The notes under the pieces are model-generated. The model was not told the DNA's origin, made no database searches, and was given only the letters and a program-made list of their open reading frames with translations. Shown in pieces: positions 8,314 to 17,632 of a stretch of 64,000 bases of DNA. The stretch is taken from contig JAMNXU010000029.1 of NCBI GenBank assembly GCA_023623175.1, positions 56,797 through 120,796 of the forward strand. Reading direction: 5' to 3'. Position 1 is the stretch's first letter. Each line of letters starts with the position of its first letter. A program made the position numbers and the translations under genes. The stretch comes from Bacillota bacterium (GTDB taxonomy: Bacteria > Bacillota > Clostridia > Acetivibrionales > JAMNXU01).

Positions 8314-9174
8314 ATGAACTTCAAAATCGGCGTCATGGTAGATTCATTCAAACTGGGTCTCGAGGAAGGGATCAAGAAAGCCCGGGAAGTAGGAGCCAGC
8401 GGCATACAGATTTATGCCACCCAGGGAGAAATGGCTCCGGAAAATCTGTCCGCGGCACGCAGAAAAGAGATTCTCGACATGATTCGTTCCAACGGTTTGG
8501 AAGTTTCGGCACTTTGCGGCGATCTCGGGGGGCACGGGTTTGCGATTAAAGAAGACAACGCGTGGAAAATTGAGAAGTCAAAACGTATAATGGATCTGGC
8601 AAAGGACCTGGAAACAAACGTGGTAACGACCCATATCGGGGTAATTCCCGCCGACGAAAATCATCCTCGCCGCAAAATAATGGCTGAAGCCTGCGAAATA
8701 TTGGGCGAATACGGGGACAGCGTGGGAGCCTATTTTGCAATTGAAACCGGTCCCGAAAAGGCAGTTGTTCTTAAAAGCTTTTTGGACGGCCTCTCCTCCC
8801 GCGGTGTCAGGGTAAATTTTGACCCGGCCAACCTGGTCATGGTAACGGGAGACGACCCCGTTCAGGCCGTCTATACACTAAAAGACTACATAGTACATAC
8901 CCATGCCAAGGACGGCATCATGTTAAAGCAGGAGGATCCGGAAGTCGTCTACAATTATTTCGCAACCGGCGGCATCGAAGATTTGAACCTTGCAGAATTA
9001 TTCCGCGAAGTTCCCCTTGGCGAGGGACAAGTAGATTTTGACAGGTATTTGAAAGCCCTGTCGGATATCGGGTATAACGGGTACCTGACCATAGAAAGGG
9101 AAGTCGGCGAAGACCCGGAAAAAGACATCAGGCTTGCCGTTGATTTTCTTAAAGGAAAGATTGGATTAAAGTAA
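8314..9174 (+). CDS. Sugar phosphate isomerase/epimerase (xylose isomerase-like TIM barrel)
   Basis: A 286-residue AP-endonuclease-2/xylose-isomerase-like TIM barrel of the kind that isomerises or epimerises keto-sugars and inositol derivatives. Metal-ligand segments typical of the fold are visible: FAIETGPE (first Glu), [10 protein letters not shown] (Asp), [10 protein letters not shown] (His) and YLTIERE (last Glu). The start chosen is the ATG at 8314, because GGTGA sits 5-6 bases upstream; the in-frame GTG at 8305 is part of that Shine-Dalgarno. It is the first gene of a three-gene operon, 14 bp ahead of a Gfo/Idh/MocA dehydrogenase. The actual sugar is not identifiable. Confidence 0.85.
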   Translation: MNFKIGVMVDSFKLGLEEGIKKAREVGASGIQIYATQGEMAPENLSAARRKEILDMIRSNGLEVSALCGDLGGHGFAIKEDNAWKIEKSKRIMDLAKDLETNVVTTHIGVIPADENHPRRKIMAEACEILGEYGDSVGAYFAIETGPEKAVVLKSFLDGLSSRGVRVNFDPANLVMVTGDDPVQAVYTLKDYIVHTHAKDGIMLKQEDPEVVYNYFATGGIEDLNLAELFREVPLGEGQVDFDRYLKALSDIGYNGYLTIEREVGEDPEKDIRLAVDFLKGKIGLK

Positions 9175-9188
9175 CGGAGGAGTAAACC

Positions 9189-10244
9189 ATGAAAAAAGTT
9201 AAAATAGGCATAATCGGAACAGGTAATATAAGCCATGCCCACATGGAAGGATACAACATGCTCGACAACGTCGAGTATTGCGCGGCATGCGACCTTGATA
9301 AAAAAAGGGTCGATGCCTTTGCTGAAAAATACGGTTTTAAAAGAACCTATACAGATTTCAACGAAATGCTGAAAAATGAAGAACTTGACGCGGTCAGCGT
9401 ATGCACATGGAACAATTCCCATGCATCCGCTTCGATTGCTGCACTGAAAGCAGGATGCAATGTCCTGTGCGAAAAGCCTATGGCTATGAATGCCCGCGAA
9501 GCGGAAGAAATGGTGAAGACGTCCCTGGAAACCGGCAAGTTGTTGATGGTGGGATTCGTAAGAAGGTTTGGCAGCGACACAAGAATTGTAAAGGATTTCA
9601 TTGACAACGGCCATCTCGGAGACATTTACTATGCGAAAGCCTCGTACCTGAGACGTTGCGGAAATCCCGGCGGCTGGTTTTCCGATATAAAAAGATCAGG
9701 AGGCGGCTCGCTGATCGACCTTGGAGTGCATGTAATAGATCTCGTAAGATATCTCATGGGCAGACCCAAGGCTGTCGCAGTAACCGGAGTCACATACAGC
9801 AATATTGGACCCCGGGCTCATATAAAAGCCTATCCCAGATACAAGGCTTCTGACTACAGCGAATACAGCGATGTGGAAGACATGGCCGCAGCAATGATTC
9901 GTTTCGACAACGGCGCCGTGCTAAGTGTGGAAACCAGCTTCAGCCTGAATCTTAAAGAAGACACCGGCAATATAGAACTGTTCGGCACAAAAGCCGGTGC
10001 ACGCCTTGAACCACTCGAAATTTATTCCGAAATGGATGGCTACCTGGTTGACATAACTCCCAAGGTCAGCAAGGAAAAAGACTGGTTCAGCGCCATATTC
10101 AAAAATGAAATAGCTCACTTTGTCGATTGCGTGGCCAACGGCACCGAATGCCTCAGCCCCGCGGAAGACGGACTCGAACTGATGAAAATCCTCGACGCCG
10201 TCTATGAATCTGCCAAAACCCAGCGCGAAGTAATTATAAAATAA
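9189..10244 (+). CDS. Gfo/Idh/MocA family NAD(P)-dependent oxidoreductase
   Basis: A 351-residue dehydrogenase that oxidises or reduces a sugar or inositol hydroxyl with NAD(P). The Rossmann fingerprint is IGIIGTGNISHAHM, the family motif CEKPMAMN supplies the catalytic Lys, and the C-terminal domain carries GGGSLIDLGVHVIDLVRYL with the usual Asp-x-x-x-His. The start has GGAGG nine bases upstream. It sits between two TIM-barrel isomerases, as in inositol (iolG/iolE/iolH-like) and 3-keto-sugar pathways, so a dehydrogenation-isomerisation route is likely. Three copies of a REP-like repeat follow its stop. Confidence 0.9.
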   Translation: MKKVKIGIIGTGNISHAHMEGYNMLDNVEYCAACDLDKKRVDAFAEKYGFKRTYTDFNEMLKNEELDAVSVCTWNNSHASASIAALKAGCNVLCEKPMAMNAREAEEMVKTSLETGKLLMVGFVRRFGSDTRIVKDFIDNGHLGDIYYAKASYLRRCGNPGGWFSDIKRSGGGSLIDLGVHVIDLVRYLMGRPKAVAVTGVTYSNIGPRAHIKAYPRYKASDYSEYSDVEDMAAAMIRFDNGAVLSVETSFSLNLKEDTGNIELFGTKAGARLEPLEIYSEMDGYLVDITPKVSKEKDWFSAIFKNEIAHFVDCVANGTECLSPAEDGLELMKILDAVYESAKTQREVIIK

Positions 10245-10245
10245 C

Positions 10246-10318
10246 GGGGACGGTTCTCAAAAATTAAAATATGGGGACGGTTCTCAAAAACTCAACAGGG
10301 TTTTTGAGAACCGTCCCC
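10246..10318. repeat. REP-like elements, copies 3-5, with perfect inverted pair
   Basis: Two direct copies of GGGGACGGTTCTCAAAAA (10246-10263 and 10273-10290) and one inverted copy (10301-10318). The second and third form an 18-bp perfect stem with a 10-base loop (CTCAACAGGG). The structure starts one base after the dehydrogenase stop codon and ends 16 bases before the next start codon, so it would fold in the operon transcript. Confidence 0.85.
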
Positions 10319-10334
10319 CGGTAGAGGTGATAAC

Positions 10335-11204
10335 ATGAAAATAGGTGTAAGCTCATATAGTTTCAGTAAACTGGTTCAGTCAGGAAAGATGTCCCAGTTG
10401 GATGTTATATCAAAAGCCAAGGAACTCGGTTTTGATTACATCGAGTTCTCCACTTTCATTTTGCCCGAGGGTGAAACTCCCCTTACCTTTGCTCCCAAGG
10501 TAAAAGAGGAATGTGACAGGGTAGGCACAAAGATCGTAAATTACACAATTTACGCTGATTTCCTGAACGGATCAGGTGGAGACTGGAAAGCGGAGGTTGA
10601 GCGCCTGAAAGATGAAGTAAGGGTAGCTTCGATCCTTGGCGCTCCGGGAATGCGTCACGACTCTTCCTGGGGGTTCCCTGCCGGTTACCAGGGAGCAAAA
10701 GGTTTTGACGACGCTCTTCCCATCCTGATAAAAGGTTGCCGCGCAGTAACGGAATTTGCAGAAAGCATGGGAATAAAAACAATGGTAGAAAACCACGGCT
10801 TTTTCTGCCAGGACAGCGAACGCATCGAAAAGCTGGTCAATGGCGTCAATCATCCCAACTTTGGTGTTCTCATAGACATGGGCAACTTCCTATGCGTTGA
10901 TGAAGATCCTGCAAAAGCAGTCGGCCGGCTGATTCCCTATGCCTTCCATGTGCACGCTAAGGATTTCCATGTCAAGTCCGGCATGATGCCAAATCCCGGT
11001 AAAGGCTGGTTTACGAGCAGAGGCGGCAATTATCTCCGGGGAGCAATAATAGGCCATGGTGAAGTTCCGATATTGCAGTGCCTCAATATTATGAAAAAGG
11101 CCAAATACGACGGAGTGCTTTCCATTGAGTTTGAAGGTATGGAAGATCCCATACTGGGCATTTCCACCGGTCTTGAAAACCTCAAGCGCTATATCGGCGA
11201 ATAG
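10335..11204 (+). CDS. Sugar phosphate isomerase/epimerase (TIM barrel)
   Basis: A 289-residue second member of the xylose-isomerase-like TIM-barrel superfamily. Metal-ligand positions are suggested by MVENHGFF, GVLIDMGNFL, FHVHAKDFH and GVLSIEFEG. It ends the three-gene operon and is followed by a terminator. The start has AGAGGTGATAAC upstream, abutting the repeat hairpin. It is clearly different in sequence from the first isomerase of the operon, so the two probably act on different intermediates. Confidence 0.87.
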   Translation: MKIGVSSYSFSKLVQSGKMSQLDVISKAKELGFDYIEFSTFILPEGETPLTFAPKVKEECDRVGTKIVNYTIYADFLNGSGGDWKAEVERLKDEVRVASILGAPGMRHDSSWGFPAGYQGAKGFDDALPILIKGCRAVTEFAESMGIKTMVENHGFFCQDSERIEKLVNGVNHPNFGVLIDMGNFLCVDEDPAKAVGRLIPYAFHVHAKDFHVKSGMMPNPGKGWFTSRGGNYLRGAIIGHGEVPILQCLNIMKKAKYDGVLSIEFEGMEDPILGISTGLENLKRYIGE

Positions 11205-11239
11205 TGTGGATCTTTTCCTTAATGAATGCATATCGCCCA

Positions 11240-11285
11240 AAAAGGCTGTGTAACTAATGTGCGGTTAACACAGCCTTTTCAATTT
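11240..11285 (+). terminator. Rho-independent terminator of the sugar operon
   Basis: AAAAGGCTGTGT and ACACAGCCTTTT form a long stem (11240-11254 with 11264-11279) followed by a short T-rich tail. It lies 35 bases after the second isomerase. Confidence 0.75.
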
Positions 11286-11298
11286 TTCAGCTTTTTAA

Positions 11299-11349
11299 TT
11301 TTTGAGAACCGTCCCCGAATTTTGCTTTCAATTTTTGAGAACCGTCCCC
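11299..11349 (-). repeat. REP-like elements, copies 6 and 7
   Basis: Two direct copies (11299-11316 and 11332-11349) of the 18-bp element, minus-strand orientation, between the sugar operon terminator and the end of the large leucine-rich-repeat gene. The second runs into a 13-bp tandem duplication, GTCCCCCGGTATA, at 11344-11356 and 11357-11369. Confidence 0.85.
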
Positions 11350-11376
11350 CGGTATAGTCCCCCGGTATATCCCGGT

Positions 11377-14300
11377 TTAGTCCCTCAGCTTCAGGATAAC
11401 CGTCTTCGAGTCTGCTCCGTAAATATCATATACCAGGTATTCGTGCGCGATGTCGATGTTAATATATTGAATTTGTGCGTCATTGTCGCCTTTGACAAGC
11501 AACACTTTTTTCGTGCTGTCGTCAAGCTTCATTTTGCCAATGGAGTAATTCTGGTCTATATAATACATCCAGCTGTTGCTGACAATGATTTGCCAGGCCC
11601 AGTCAGAGCTCAGAAGCTCGGGATCGGTGCCGTCCAGGTTCATTTTCAGTATTCCCACGTGCATTGCCGAAATGTAAAGAGTGTCGCCCACTATGTCGAA
11701 TGATGTAACATATTCCGGAGAAACCTGCTCCAGCCCGGTGCCGTCCAGCCTGACCCTGAAAAGCCTCATAAAATTGGCCAAATCGGTAAAGTCTGCTTTC
11801 AAAAAGTAAATCCATCCTTCATGGATATAAAAATTCTCAGGCGCGATGTTCCTGTCATATTCAAAAACTACGTATTTGCCATCGATTCGGTCAATTCTGC
11901 ACAGCACCCTCTGGATTCCATTAATGAAACGTACGTAGTAAATGCTATCGCCGTCTACATAGAACGACAGTGCATTGTGATCGGTGACCCGGGTCTTTTC
12001 TGTGCCATCGGTTCTGATTTTGTATATACTTCCCTTATCATTGTTTATGAAATATATCCAGCCGTCCACTATACACAGGCTCTGCGCAGGGTCGAAATCC
12101 AGCGGACCGATAACTCTTCCGTCTCCGCCAAGTTTATATATCCTTTGTTTGTCATTGGCATTGATAAAATACACGTATCCCTCATAGAAGCAAGCTCTGC
12201 CTGAATTGTCCGTGTTACCGCTTATATTTCCTGCAGCGCCGTTTTTGCCGGAAGACGTTTCAGGAAGATTTTGTGTGTCCTTTCCGGAAGTATCGGAAGA
12301 TTTGGAATCCTCTGAATCATCAGGATTACCGGAGGAATGGCCGGGCTTGCCTGAAGATTTGGTCGTAAAACTAAATTCAAAATCGTCTTCAAGATAAGTG
12401 TAATCATTAGTTCTGATCGCTTTGGATCCAATGCGTACAACATAAGTCACACCTTCCACAAGCTTCCCGGAAGGTTGAAGAATCAGGCGATTGTCCCGGA
12501 TGTATGTCCAGAAGTCTATATTTTTTCCATTTCTCCTAAATATGATAATATTTTCGGCCTTTTCCCCAAATTGAATCGGCTGATTAAAGGTGACAACAAT
12601 ACCTGAATCAGTAAGCACATCTTTCTCCTTGTTTGCGGGGCTGGTTTCAACTATATTCAACGGCCTGATAATTTTGTTCCCCGTTAATATCGTTAACACA
12701 TACTCGTTTTTACAGATCTTGCCACTATAATCGATCAGCGCACCCTCAGGTATCACAAGACGGTAGACACTGTCGGGAGCAAGGTTGTTCACGGGCTTAA
12801 AATGAACAATGTTTCCAAAGATCTTATCAAACGAGACATCAACGGGAACAGCCCTGCCCTCGCTGTCAAGCAATTTTATATCACTAAACAGGCGTCCCTT
12901 TGTTACACTAGTATTAATGTATAAAGTTATAACCCCATTGAGCGCTGAAGCAATAGTGCTGCCGTTAACAGGATTTTCAATCACGGGAATCCTGCGCTGA
13001 CTTTCGCAAACAAGCCTTACTCCTGAATTGGCAAGCCGTTCAAGATATTCCCAGGCATCGCTGCCGGGTCCCATATCAATATAATTGCCTGTGAGGTCAA
13101 TAAATGGCGGTTCACCGAAATCCTCACTTTCAATTATCGAAACGAGCGGTTCTATATCCTCAATAAGGTTATAGCTCAAATCTATATAACGAACATGATT
13201 TAATACTTCATCCTCAAAAACATTTAAGTCAGTTATCTTGTTATCATTCAAATAAATACCGTTGAGCTTGGGAAAATTCCTTAGAAATTCCAAATTGTCA
13301 ATGTTCATTGAGGTCAGGTAAAGAGCCTGAATTTCCTTCAAGCCATATATGGGGCTTAAATCTTTCAATTGCTGGTTCATGGAGAGGTTTAGCAAGCCCA
13401 GGTCACTTAATTCCTTCAGCGGCTCAATATCTGTTAATTTGTTCTCCGAAACCTGCAGCCAGATCAGGTTCTTAAGCTCAGCCAGCGGCTTTAAATCACT
13501 TATCTGGTTTTGATTTAAATTAAGCACCTCGAGGGCTTTAAGTTTTGAAAGACTTGAGATATCCGATATGGAATTGTGATTTAACTCCAGGTATTGCAAA
13601 TTTTCCAAATTTCCTAAAGCCTTAATTTCACTTATATTGTTCTGGTTCAGAGTAAGCCAGTATAATTTCTTCATGTTTTTCAAAGGTGAAATATCCTTGA
13701 TACGGTTATTATCGAGAAATAAAACTTCCATTTCCGTAAGGTTTGCCAAAGGTCTTAAATCTGCAATTTTTCTGTTTGTGGTCAATGCCAGCATTTTCAG
13801 CCTGACAAGCCCCTCGAGCGGGCTCAAATTGCTCACCTGATTGCACTGTAGATCCAGAATTCCCAATTCCGTCAGGGTAGCCAGGGGCTTCAGATCGCTG
13901 ATATTATTCCATGTTAAAATCAGCTCTTTCAAATTCACACAATACTGAATGCCTTCAAGACTTGATATATCACTGTCTTCGGCCACGATCTTGGTAATCT
14001 CCAGGAGTTCCTCGGGGTCAATATCGCCATCGGGCTTGTTCAAAGCAGTTCTTATCGCCTTTTCAAGCCCGGGATCGCGTATTTCCACTTTTCTGCCCGC
14101 ACCCTGTTCAATTTCAAAATCCTTGATTTTCAACCTTTCGTAATATGCCTTAACGGGAGAGAAATCAGTGATTTTGTTCCCCGCCAGCCGCAACTCGGTC
14201 AAATTGGTTATTTCCGACAAAGGCTTGATATTGCCGATTAAATTATTGACGGCTATTAGCGTTTCCAGTTTTTCCGATCCACAGAGCGGAGTCAGAATAC

Positions 14301-15585
14301 TAACCTTATTATTGCTAATATCCAGTATCCTGAGATTGTCAAGCCAGGCAACGGGATCAATGCTTGAGATATCGTTGTTGTCAAGATAGAGCTCCCTGAG
14401 TCCGGAGAAATTCTCAAGACCTTTTATACTCCTGATTCCCTTTGACGAGAGCCGGAGCACCGTAATATTTTTCACATCTTTTTTAAGAATGTTTCCATCC
14501 TGTTTCCCCACGATTTTCCTGATTTCATCTTCCAGTCGTCCGTCTTCAAAAACGACAGCATCAGTATCTTTCTCGACCGGCACTCCGTCTTCGCTGAAAT
14601 GAGTAAAACATCTCGGGTAGTGAGCCCTTATCCACGAATGGGAGCGGGAAATCTGCTCGTCGGAAATAATGAAATAGGAATACAAAACTCTGCCCGGTTC
14701 ATCGGGAGTGGGATCGTCCCATGTACAGTCAAGGTGAAACCACCGGTTTCCTATTTTTACAATGTTCCACAAATGCAGCTGGTCCCCCGCGTAACCTTCT
14801 ATCAACCGGTTCTCAATGCCGACCCTCTTCAGCATTTTATATGCCAGCATCGCATACCCCTGGCACACCGTGGTCCCCTTCGCCAAACCGGCGTAGGCGC
14901 TGTGCTCCACAAGTGTCTCATCATAAGCTATATTGCTTACTATGTAATCGTGTATCGCCTTAATCCTTGCCGTAACGCTCATTCCGGGTTTGATAATTTT
15001 GGCGAGAATCCTGTCAATTTCCTTGTCAACATACTCTTCCTGTTCCTTCGTGGACCAATACCGGAATACAAAGGTGAGCAAATTATAGTGGGAGTCCCTG
15101 GACAAGGAACATAAACACGACCGCACGGAATAAAACAGGTAGCCTTCCTCACTTCTTAATTCTTCCATAATGCTTCTGAAGGGCTGATAGGCCGTTGCGT
15201 CGGAACCGGCATAGCGGACAATAAAATTGGTTTCCCGGTTTTCTATTCCTTCAATCAGTATCTTCTTGAGTTCATCCCTGTTGGCTGCAAAATACGTTTT
15301 ACCCGGTTTTTCGGAAATATCAGCGTCAGCTGAGACCGGAACGGAAGAAACGCCCTGGGAAGTTGAAAAACTGCTGACCCACATATAATAAGTATCATCA
15401 GCAGTTACATTCCGTCCATCGCCGCTGATTTCCCTTTCTGAAACAAAAGATTCTGTGCTGATTCTATCTGCTGAATAACGGGGAGGTGAATTCAATTCCG
15501 ATGCTGCCGCAAAACCGCATGAAAACGCATTAAACAAAAAAACAAAAAGAGTAAGGAAAATGAATATTCTAAGACGGGATTTCAC
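11377..15585 (-). CDS. Exported transglutaminase-like / leucine-rich repeat / SbsA-Ig / propeller protein
   Basis: A 1402-residue protein with a signal peptide (about 1-29). A transglutaminase-like cysteine protease core spans roughly 200-290 with a full triad: Cys241 in TTVCQGYAML, His271 in QLHLWNIV and Asp286 in HLDCTWDD. Two blocks of SDS22-like 22-residue leucine-rich repeats follow, from about 375, each introduced by a similar cap (KQDGNI.., KPDGDI..), suggesting internal duplication. Next come two SbsA/Big_5-type Ig domains (SPANKEKDVLTDSGIVVTFN), a Ser/Gly-rich linker, and a C-terminal DUF5050-like beta-propeller with repeated G-x-x-Y-F-I-N units. The start is GTG with AGGAG upstream. 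Likely a surface or secreted protein that binds and processes protein or peptidoglycan crosslinks; substrate unknown. Monocistronic. Confidence 0.85.
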   Translation of the reverse strand: MKSRLRIFIFLTLFVFLFNAFSCGFAAASELNSPPRYSADRISTESFVSEREISGDGRNVTADDTYYMWVSSFSTSQGVSSVPVSADADISEKPGKTYFAANRDELKKILIEGIENRETNFIVRYAGSDATAYQPFRSIMEELRSEEGYLFYSVRSCLCSLSRDSHYNLLTFVFRYWSTKEQEEYVDKEIDRILAKIIKPGMSVTARIKAIHDYIVSNIAYDETLVEHSAYAGLAKGTTVCQGYAMLAYKMLKRVGIENRLIEGYAGDQLHLWNIVKIGNRWFHLDCTWDDPTPDEPGRVLYSYFIISDEQISRSHSWIRAHYPRCFTHFSEDGVPVEKDTDAVVFEDGRLEDEIRKIVGKQDGNILKKDVKNITVLRLSSKGIRSIKGLENFSGLRELYLDNNDISSIDPVAWLDNLRILDISNNKVSILTPLCGSEKLETLIAVNNLIGNIKPLSEITNLTELRLAGNKITDFSPVKAYYERLKIKDFEIEQGAGRKVEIRDPGLEKAIRTALNKPDGDIDPEELLEITKIVAEDSDISSLEGIQYCVNLKELILTWNNISDLKPLATLTELGILDLQCNQVSNLSPLEGLVRLKMLALTTNRKIADLRPLANLTEMEVLFLDNNRIKDISPLKNMKKLYWLTLNQNNISEIKALGNLENLQYLELNHNSISDISSLSKLKALEVLNLNQNQISDLKPLAELKNLIWLQVSENKLTDIEPLKELSDLGLLNLSMNQQLKDLSPIYGLKEIQALYLTSMNIDNLEFLRNFPKLNGIYLNDNKITDLNVFEDEVLNHVRYIDLSYNLIEDIEPLVSIIESEDFGEPPFIDLTGNYIDMGPGSDAWEYLERLANSGVRLVCESQRRIPVIENPVNGSTIASALNGVITLYINTSVTKGRLFSDIKLLDSEGRAVPVDVSFDKIFGNIVHFKPVNNLAPDSVYRLVIPEGALIDYSGKICKNEYVLTILTGNKIIRPLNIVETSPANKEKDVLTDSGIVVTFNQPIQFGEKAENIIIFRRNGKNIDFWTYIRDNRLILQPSGKLVEGVTYVVRIGSKAIRTNDYTYLEDDFEFSFTTKSSGKPGHSSGNPDDSEDSKSSDTSGKDTQNLPETSSGKNGAAGNISGNTDNSGRACFYEGYVYFINANDKQRIYKLGGDGRVIGPLDFDPAQSLCIVDGWIYFINNDKGSIYKIRTDGTEKTRVTDHNALSFYVDGDSIYYVRFINGIQRVLCRIDRIDGKYVVFEYDRNIAPENFYIHEGWIYFLKADFTDLANFMRLFRVRLDGTGLEQVSPEYVTSFDIVGDTLYISAMHVGILKMNLDGTDPELLSSDWAWQIIVSNSWMYYIDQNYSIGKMKLDDSTKKVLLVKGDNDAQIQYINIDIAHEYLVYDIYGADSKTVILKLRD

Positions 15586-15652
15586 ACAAATTCAACTCCT
15601 GTATTTTGAGAATATTTAATTAATTAAAAAATATACCAAAATATCCGTTAAA

Positions 15653-15747
15653 TATATTTTTGAATTATAACTTAATGTTTTTTTGAGCTATATTTTTGAA
15701 TTATAACTTATGTATTTTAAAGCTATATTTTTGAATCACATATATAA
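15653..15747. repeat. 35/36-bp tandem repeat x3
   Basis: Units start at 15653, 15689 and 15724, each beginning TATATTTTTGAATTATAACT or a close variant; the third is partial. It is next to the start of the leucine-rich-repeat gene. Confidence 0.75.
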
Positions 15748-16170
15748 ATCACTTTTTCAAGCTTTTCGTAATTATCGATTTCATAATATATTGATATCCT
15801 TTTCGAAATATTGATTTCTTATATATTTAAAATATTCCCTTAAAACTTGTTTAACATATCCATCCCGAAAAGACTCGATAATATACGGTGTTGCTGGTTT
15901 TCAATTTTACCTGACAATTTATTGCATATTGGGTTTAATAAAATATAATTGCATACAGGTTTAATGAATATAATTCCATACTTAGTTTATAAATATAATT
16001 TCACATTTATAAATATAATATTTAAAATTTAATGTATTCATTTAAATAATATGTATTTTTTGTATAAAGTCAACTTATCCTTCCTGAAAACACCCACATA
16101 TATTCTTCGCAACACGTTATTTCAACCATTTATAACCCATTTATAACAAAGGCATTTTTACAACCGGCCC

Positions 16171-16220
16171 AATTTCAGGCAGCCAGGGAACGAGTAATTT
16201 CAGGCAGCCAGGAAATGAGT
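16171..16220. repeat. 25-bp tandem repeat x2
   Basis: Two units, 16171-16195 and 16196-16220, sharing AATTTCAGGCAGCCAGG and differing at two positions. Confidence 0.8.
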
Positions 16221-16304
16221 ACATTTCCTGATGCCCCACAAAGGACGATTTACGGCATTTCAGTGCAGTTGTTTTTTGTGCAATTTATATAAAACAGTGC
16301 GGTT

Positions 16305-16549
16305 TCAGATATTTTCGATAAATGGATTTCCGGGCATTTCGAATTGCGTGCTTAAGATGCTCCGGAAAAACACATTCACTTTCTCCAGGAGTTGCGGCAG
16401 GTGAATATGGCCGAAAAAATAATGGAGTTGTCCTCCAGGTTAATCTTCTTCGGTTTAACTCTTTCCGACAACTCCTCATCCTCAACATCTATTGTTTTCA
16501 TTCCTGTGGCTTTTTGAACAATGTCCAACAGGTTCTGACAGACATATGG
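16305..16549 (-). pseudogene. Possible frameshifted gene relic, unrecognised
   Basis: On the minus strand one frame is open from 16549 to a stop at 16376 (from a TTG at 16528 it reads MDIVQKATGMKTIDVEDEEL...), and a second frame, open across an A6/T6 run at 16414-16419, continues with HYFFGHIHLPQLLEKV to a stop at 16305. Joining them by a one-base slip at the homopolymer gives about 75 residues. No ribosome binding site is seen and I recognise no family. It lies just downstream of the DapA-like gene on the same strand. Weak call. Confidence 0.2.
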
Positions 16550-16573
16550 TTAATGATTTTTCGTCCAAACCTC

Positions 16574-17632
16574 TCACAGCCACTTGTGCAGGTTCTCAGC
16601 GACAAAGGCGTCGTCATTCAGGTGCGGGTACATGCGGTAGACCCTGTCTATCTCTTCCGCCTGGCCCGGCGAAAGGGTTTCGTTTTCATCGAGACACCAA
16701 ATGCCTTCCAAAAGCCCCTGGCGTCTCAAAACCTCGTGGACGCCCGCGATGCATCCTGCAAAACCGTTGGCGACATCAAAAAATGCCGCATTGGCATCGG
16801 TGACCTGGGCGTTCAGTGTCAGCAGCGAAGCCGGTATTTCATCCTTTTTAGCCGCTTCCTTGAGCATGTTGAAAATCTCTACAACGGTCTTCGTCCAGAC
16901 AGCCCAATGGCCGAGCAGTCCGCCGACAAAACGTTTCTCGTAAGTCTTCCCGTTCTCGGTGAAACTGTATTTTGTCAAAAGATCAACAACTATGTTATCA
17001 TCGTTGCCGGTATAAAGCGCAATCTGATCGGCCCTTGAAGACATCGCTGCCGCCCTGACAACGTCCAGTGTCTGGTAACGGTTAAAGGGCGCGCTCTTGA
17101 TAGCCACCACGTTTTCTACTTCGCACAGCCGTCTCCAGTAATCAAACGTAAACAACCGTCCGCCTGCAGCGGGCTGGAGATAGAAACCGACAACGGGTAT
17201 TACCTTCGCAACTTCCTTAGTGCGCTCTATCAACTGGTCTTCAGTCAAATGATTAAGACCGCCGGGGCTGAGCAGTACGGCATCATAGCCCAGCTCCCGC
17301 GCCAGTTCGGCTTCCCGGACAGCCTGTTCCACGGGTCCGCAGGCACCGGCAATCATGACAACCGTATTGCCGCTGGATTTTTCATAAGCCCGGGCTTCTT
17401 CTGCAGCAACTTTTAAAACCGTCTCAAACAGGTTAAATTTAGGATCTCTTATTGCAAACTGCGTTGTATGGACACCAACAGCCAGTCCGCCCGCTCCTGC
17501 CGCGAGATAATACCTGACAAGCGCGCGCTGCCTTCTTTCATCGAATTTTCTATGACTGTTCAAAGCCAGCGGATTGGCCGGTATAACCGTCCCTGCAGCC
17601 AGTTTTTTCAAAGCAGCTTCATGCCTGTTCAT
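16574..17632 (-). CDS. DapA-like (dihydrodipicolinate synthase/NAL family) aldolase
   Basis: A 352-residue class I aldolase-fold protein of the DHDPS/N-acetylneuraminate lyase superfamily; related proteins cleave or form 2-keto-acids. The N-terminal AAGTVIPANPLALN and GAGGLAVGVHTTQF are family-typical. VVGFYLQPAAGG occupies the tyrosine-motif region, and the Schiff-base lysine is probably the K in NVVAIKSAPFN. It is longer than classic DapA (about 290), with an extended C-terminus. Start: the ATG at 17632 has AGGGGGG eight bases upstream and overlaps the stop of the upstream epimerase gene by one base (TGATG), so the two are translationally coupled. That context points to sugar-acid catabolism rather than lysine biosynthesis. 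Confidence 0.82.
   Translation of the reverse strand: MNRHEAALKKLAAGTVIPANPLALNSHRKFDERRQRALVRYYLAAGAGGLAVGVHTTQFAIRDPKFNLFETVLKVAAEEARAYEKSSGNTVVMIAGACGPVEQAVREAELARELGYDAVLLSPGGLNHLTEDQLIERTKEVAKVIPVVGFYLQPAAGGRLFTFDYWRRLCEVENVVAIKSAPFNRYQTLDVVRAAAMSSRADQIALYTGNDDNIVVDLLTKYSFTENGKTYEKRFVGGLLGHWAVWTKTVVEIFNMLKEAAKKDEIPASLLTLNAQVTDANAAFFDVANGFAGCIAGVHEVLRRQGLLEGIWCLDENETLSPGQAEEIDRVYRMYPHLNDDAFVAENLHKWL

Larger units (their letters stand above)
15586..16573. other. Gene-poor, repeat-rich AT-rich kilobase
   Basis: This is the upstream region of the leucine-rich-repeat gene. It holds a 35/36-bp tandem triplet (15653-15747), a looser run of TTTAATNAATATAATT-like units (about 15930-16040), a 25-bp tandem pair (16171-16220), and a possible gene relic on the minus strand (16305-16549). 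No intact gene is convincing. Confidence 0.55.

Noticed and set aside
10273..10318. Rho-independent terminator between dehydrogenase and isomerase
   Set aside because: The stem has the T run on the loop side, not after the stem, and both arms are copies of a dispersed repeat; the next gene shares the same pathway.
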